This document shows, piece after piece, positions 5,381-5,817 of a DNA stretch of 5,817 bases. The notes beneath the pieces are model-generated. The model was not told the origin of the DNA, made no database searches, and was given only the letters and a program-made list of their open reading frames with translations. The position numbers were made by a program, and so were the translations under genes. The stretch comes from DATAPD01 sp036265385 (GTDB taxonomy: Bacteria; Acidobacteriota; Terriglobia; Terriglobales; Acidobacteriaceae): assembly GCA_036265385.1 (NCBI GenBank), contig DATAPD010000052.1, positions 1 through 5,817 of the forward strand, given 5' to 3'. Within the stretch, counting starts at the first letter, position 1. Each line of letters opens with the position of its first letter.

Positions 5381-5466
5381 GAACCTACCATGCCGGTTTT
5401 CTGAAGATTCTCAAACGATTCGTAGCGGGTCTCACGGGAAGTCGGAGCTGTTTGTCACTAAAGTCG

Positions 5467-5490
5467 ACCCACTCGATTACGCGATGAGCC
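5467..5490 (-). repeat. Terminal inverted repeat of the IS (transposase 5' side)
   Basis: This is the exact reverse complement of 4111-4134. The inward motif ACAGCTCCG recurs on the minus strand at 5451-5443, 39 bases from the element end, against 40 at the other end. The 62-bp stretch between this motif and the start codon presumably holds the transposase promoter, which I cannot pinpoint. Confidence 0.95.
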
Positions 5491-5498
5491 AAAATTAT
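5491..5498. repeat. Right copy of the 8-bp target site duplication
   Basis: AAAATTAT directly follows the right inverted repeat and is identical to 4103-4110. Confidence 0.95.
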
Positions 5499-5595
5499 TT
5501 AGCTACAGCCGCGAGAGGTTCGATGTCAAAGCAAACATAATCCACAGCTCGCGCCGGCCGCGCTACACGGGGTATTCTCTACCGCGGAGTTCTAG

Positions 5596-5712
5596 CCATC
5601 AGCACCGAGTCTATGGGCGCAGCCGCATGATCTGGTTTTGCTCGGGGCTTTTACACTGGCGAGCATAGTTTGCATCGTTATTTTTCGTAACGCATTACGG
5701 CGGGGAAAGTGA
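5596..5712 (+). pseudogene. Start-less frame encoding one membrane helix, 38 codons
   Basis: Between TAG 5593-5595 and TGA 5710-5712 the frame is open and reads a proline- and serine-containing start. One strong hydrophobic helix follows (DLVLLGAFTLASIVCIVIF, residues 12-30), then a basic tail (RNALRRGK). This shape is like the other small membrane proteins of the window. No ATG or GTG exists in frame; the two nearby ATGs (5613, 5627) are in the other frames. It may be a small gene with a CTG or TTG start, a gene broken by a frameshift near 5613-5630, or chance. Confidence 0.25.
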
Positions 5713-5714
5713 CT

Positions 5715-5813
5715 ATGCCGAGGCGAAACAATGCGACAACGCACCCGAACAGTTCTAATACTGCGGCGCCGCCGAAGAAAGATGCGGTCGGTGGACGCGC
5801 GATCTTCAGATAG
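5715..5813 (+). CDS. Possible 32-aa peptide
   Basis: ATG 5715 follows GGGGA (5702-5706) by eight bases and two bases after the stop of the membrane-helix frame, as in a tightly coupled pair. The peptide is polar, with Asn, Thr and Pro in the middle and basic residues at both ends. It contains no recognisable motif and ends at TAG 5811-5813. The ribosome site and coupling are suggestive, but such a short frame can easily be random. Confidence 0.2.
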   Translation: MPRRNNATTHPNSSNTAAPPKKDAVGGRAIFR

Positions 5814-5817
5814 GCCG

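Larger units (their letters stand above)
4111..5490 (-). mobile_element. Complete ISL3-family insertion sequence, 1380 bp
   Basis: The element is bounded by perfect 24-bp terminal inverted repeats (4111-4134 and 5467-5490, beginning GGCTCATCGCGTAATCGAGT) and flanked by identical 8-bp direct repeats. The length, repeat size, duplication size and transposase all agree with the ISL3 family. The transposase lies on the minus strand, so by convention the left end of the IS is at 5490. Nothing but the transposase is carried. The perfect ends and duplication indicate a recent, probably still mobilisable insertion, provided the two-frame transposase is expressed by frameshifting. The pre-insertion target reads TGATAA, the duplicated octamer, then TTAGCTACAG. 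Confidence 0.96.
5499..5817. other. Right flank of the IS: leader-like DNA and fragmentary small frames
   Basis: No gene of normal size is visible. GAGAGG precedes ATG 5524 by four bases but opens only five codons before TAA. GC-rich short dyads follow (for example GGTA-TTCTC-TACC within 5564-5580). A membrane-helix-coding stretch without a start (5596-5712) and a 32-codon frame (5715-5813) are described separately. CGTAA-CGCA-TTACG (5686-5699) is a small hairpin without a T tract behind it. The segment would have been downstream of the promoter at 4074-4103 before the IS arrived. Confidence 0.45.

Noticed and set aside
4963..5391. A 142-codon minus-strand frame overlapping the transposase 5' region
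   Set aside because: It is the third frame of the transposase coding strand, and its translation shows no ISL3 motifs. The conserved text lies in the two frames joined at the A7 run.
4314..5540. A 408-codon open frame on the plus strand through almost the whole IS and out of its right end
   Set aside because: It is antisense to a transposase with complete family motifs, has no family-like sequence of its own and no convincing ribosome site. Its length follows from the codon bias of the opposite strand.
5686..5699. CGTAA-CGCA-TTACG hairpin considered as a terminator
   Set aside because: The stem is only five base pairs, and the T run precedes rather than follows it on the plus strand.
1..5817. 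CRISPR array, tRNA or rRNA genes
   Set aside because: I found no regularly spaced repeats and no rRNA or tRNA signature on either strand.

Overview
The window looks like bacterial chromosomal DNA, most likely from a member of the Pseudomonadota (Gammaproteobacteria is my best guess). The reasons are an RlpA-type periplasmic protein, a NUDT19-like Nudix hydrolase tail, Shine-Dalgarno-led genes and an ISL3-family insertion sequence. No rRNA, tRNA or single-copy marker is present, so the taxonomy is an inference. Coding density is low. Most genes outside the IS are small or orphan proteins, as in an accessory or slowly eroding region.

Layout. The left edge holds the C-terminal end of a Nudix hydrolase (+, to 262). 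A leader region with a 10-bp tandem repeat follows, then an exported RlpA-like double-psi beta-barrel protein (+, 485-1174). Convergent to it on the minus strand are a possible small secreted peptide (1362-1171) and a 59-residue two-pass membrane protein (1584-1405). The leader of the 59-residue gene carries a perfect 10-bp-stem inverted repeat. From 1636 to 2078 I see no convincing gene, only GC-rich dyads. An orphan 163-residue protein with a strong ribosome binding site (+, 2091-2582) comes next. It converges on a minus-strand run of three unrecognised genes: 184 aa, 171 aa, and a 51-aa one-pass membrane protein that is easily missed because of its size.

From 4111 to 5490 lies a complete 1380-bp ISL3-family insertion sequence. 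It has perfect 24-bp terminal inverted repeats and an 8-bp target duplication (AAAATTAT), so insertion was probably recent. Its transposase is encoded in two overlapping frames. The N-terminal 46 codons join the zinc-finger, HTH and DDE part only through a -1 shift at an A AAA AAA run, exactly before the first zinc-finger cysteine pair. This gives a 410-residue product of normal ISL3 size. The geometry strongly suggests programmed frameshifting (or transcriptional slippage) as the element's expression control, and it is the most interesting feature of the window.

The IS landed just downstream of a plausible rightward promoter (TTGACA, 18 bp, GATAAA). It thereby separates that promoter from the right-hand segment (5499-5817), which holds only short or broken-looking reading frames. 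The transposase is transcribed leftward, toward the minus-strand orphan genes. The left IS/target junction also creates a near-consensus -10 hexamer pointing the same way, so the IS may influence those genes.
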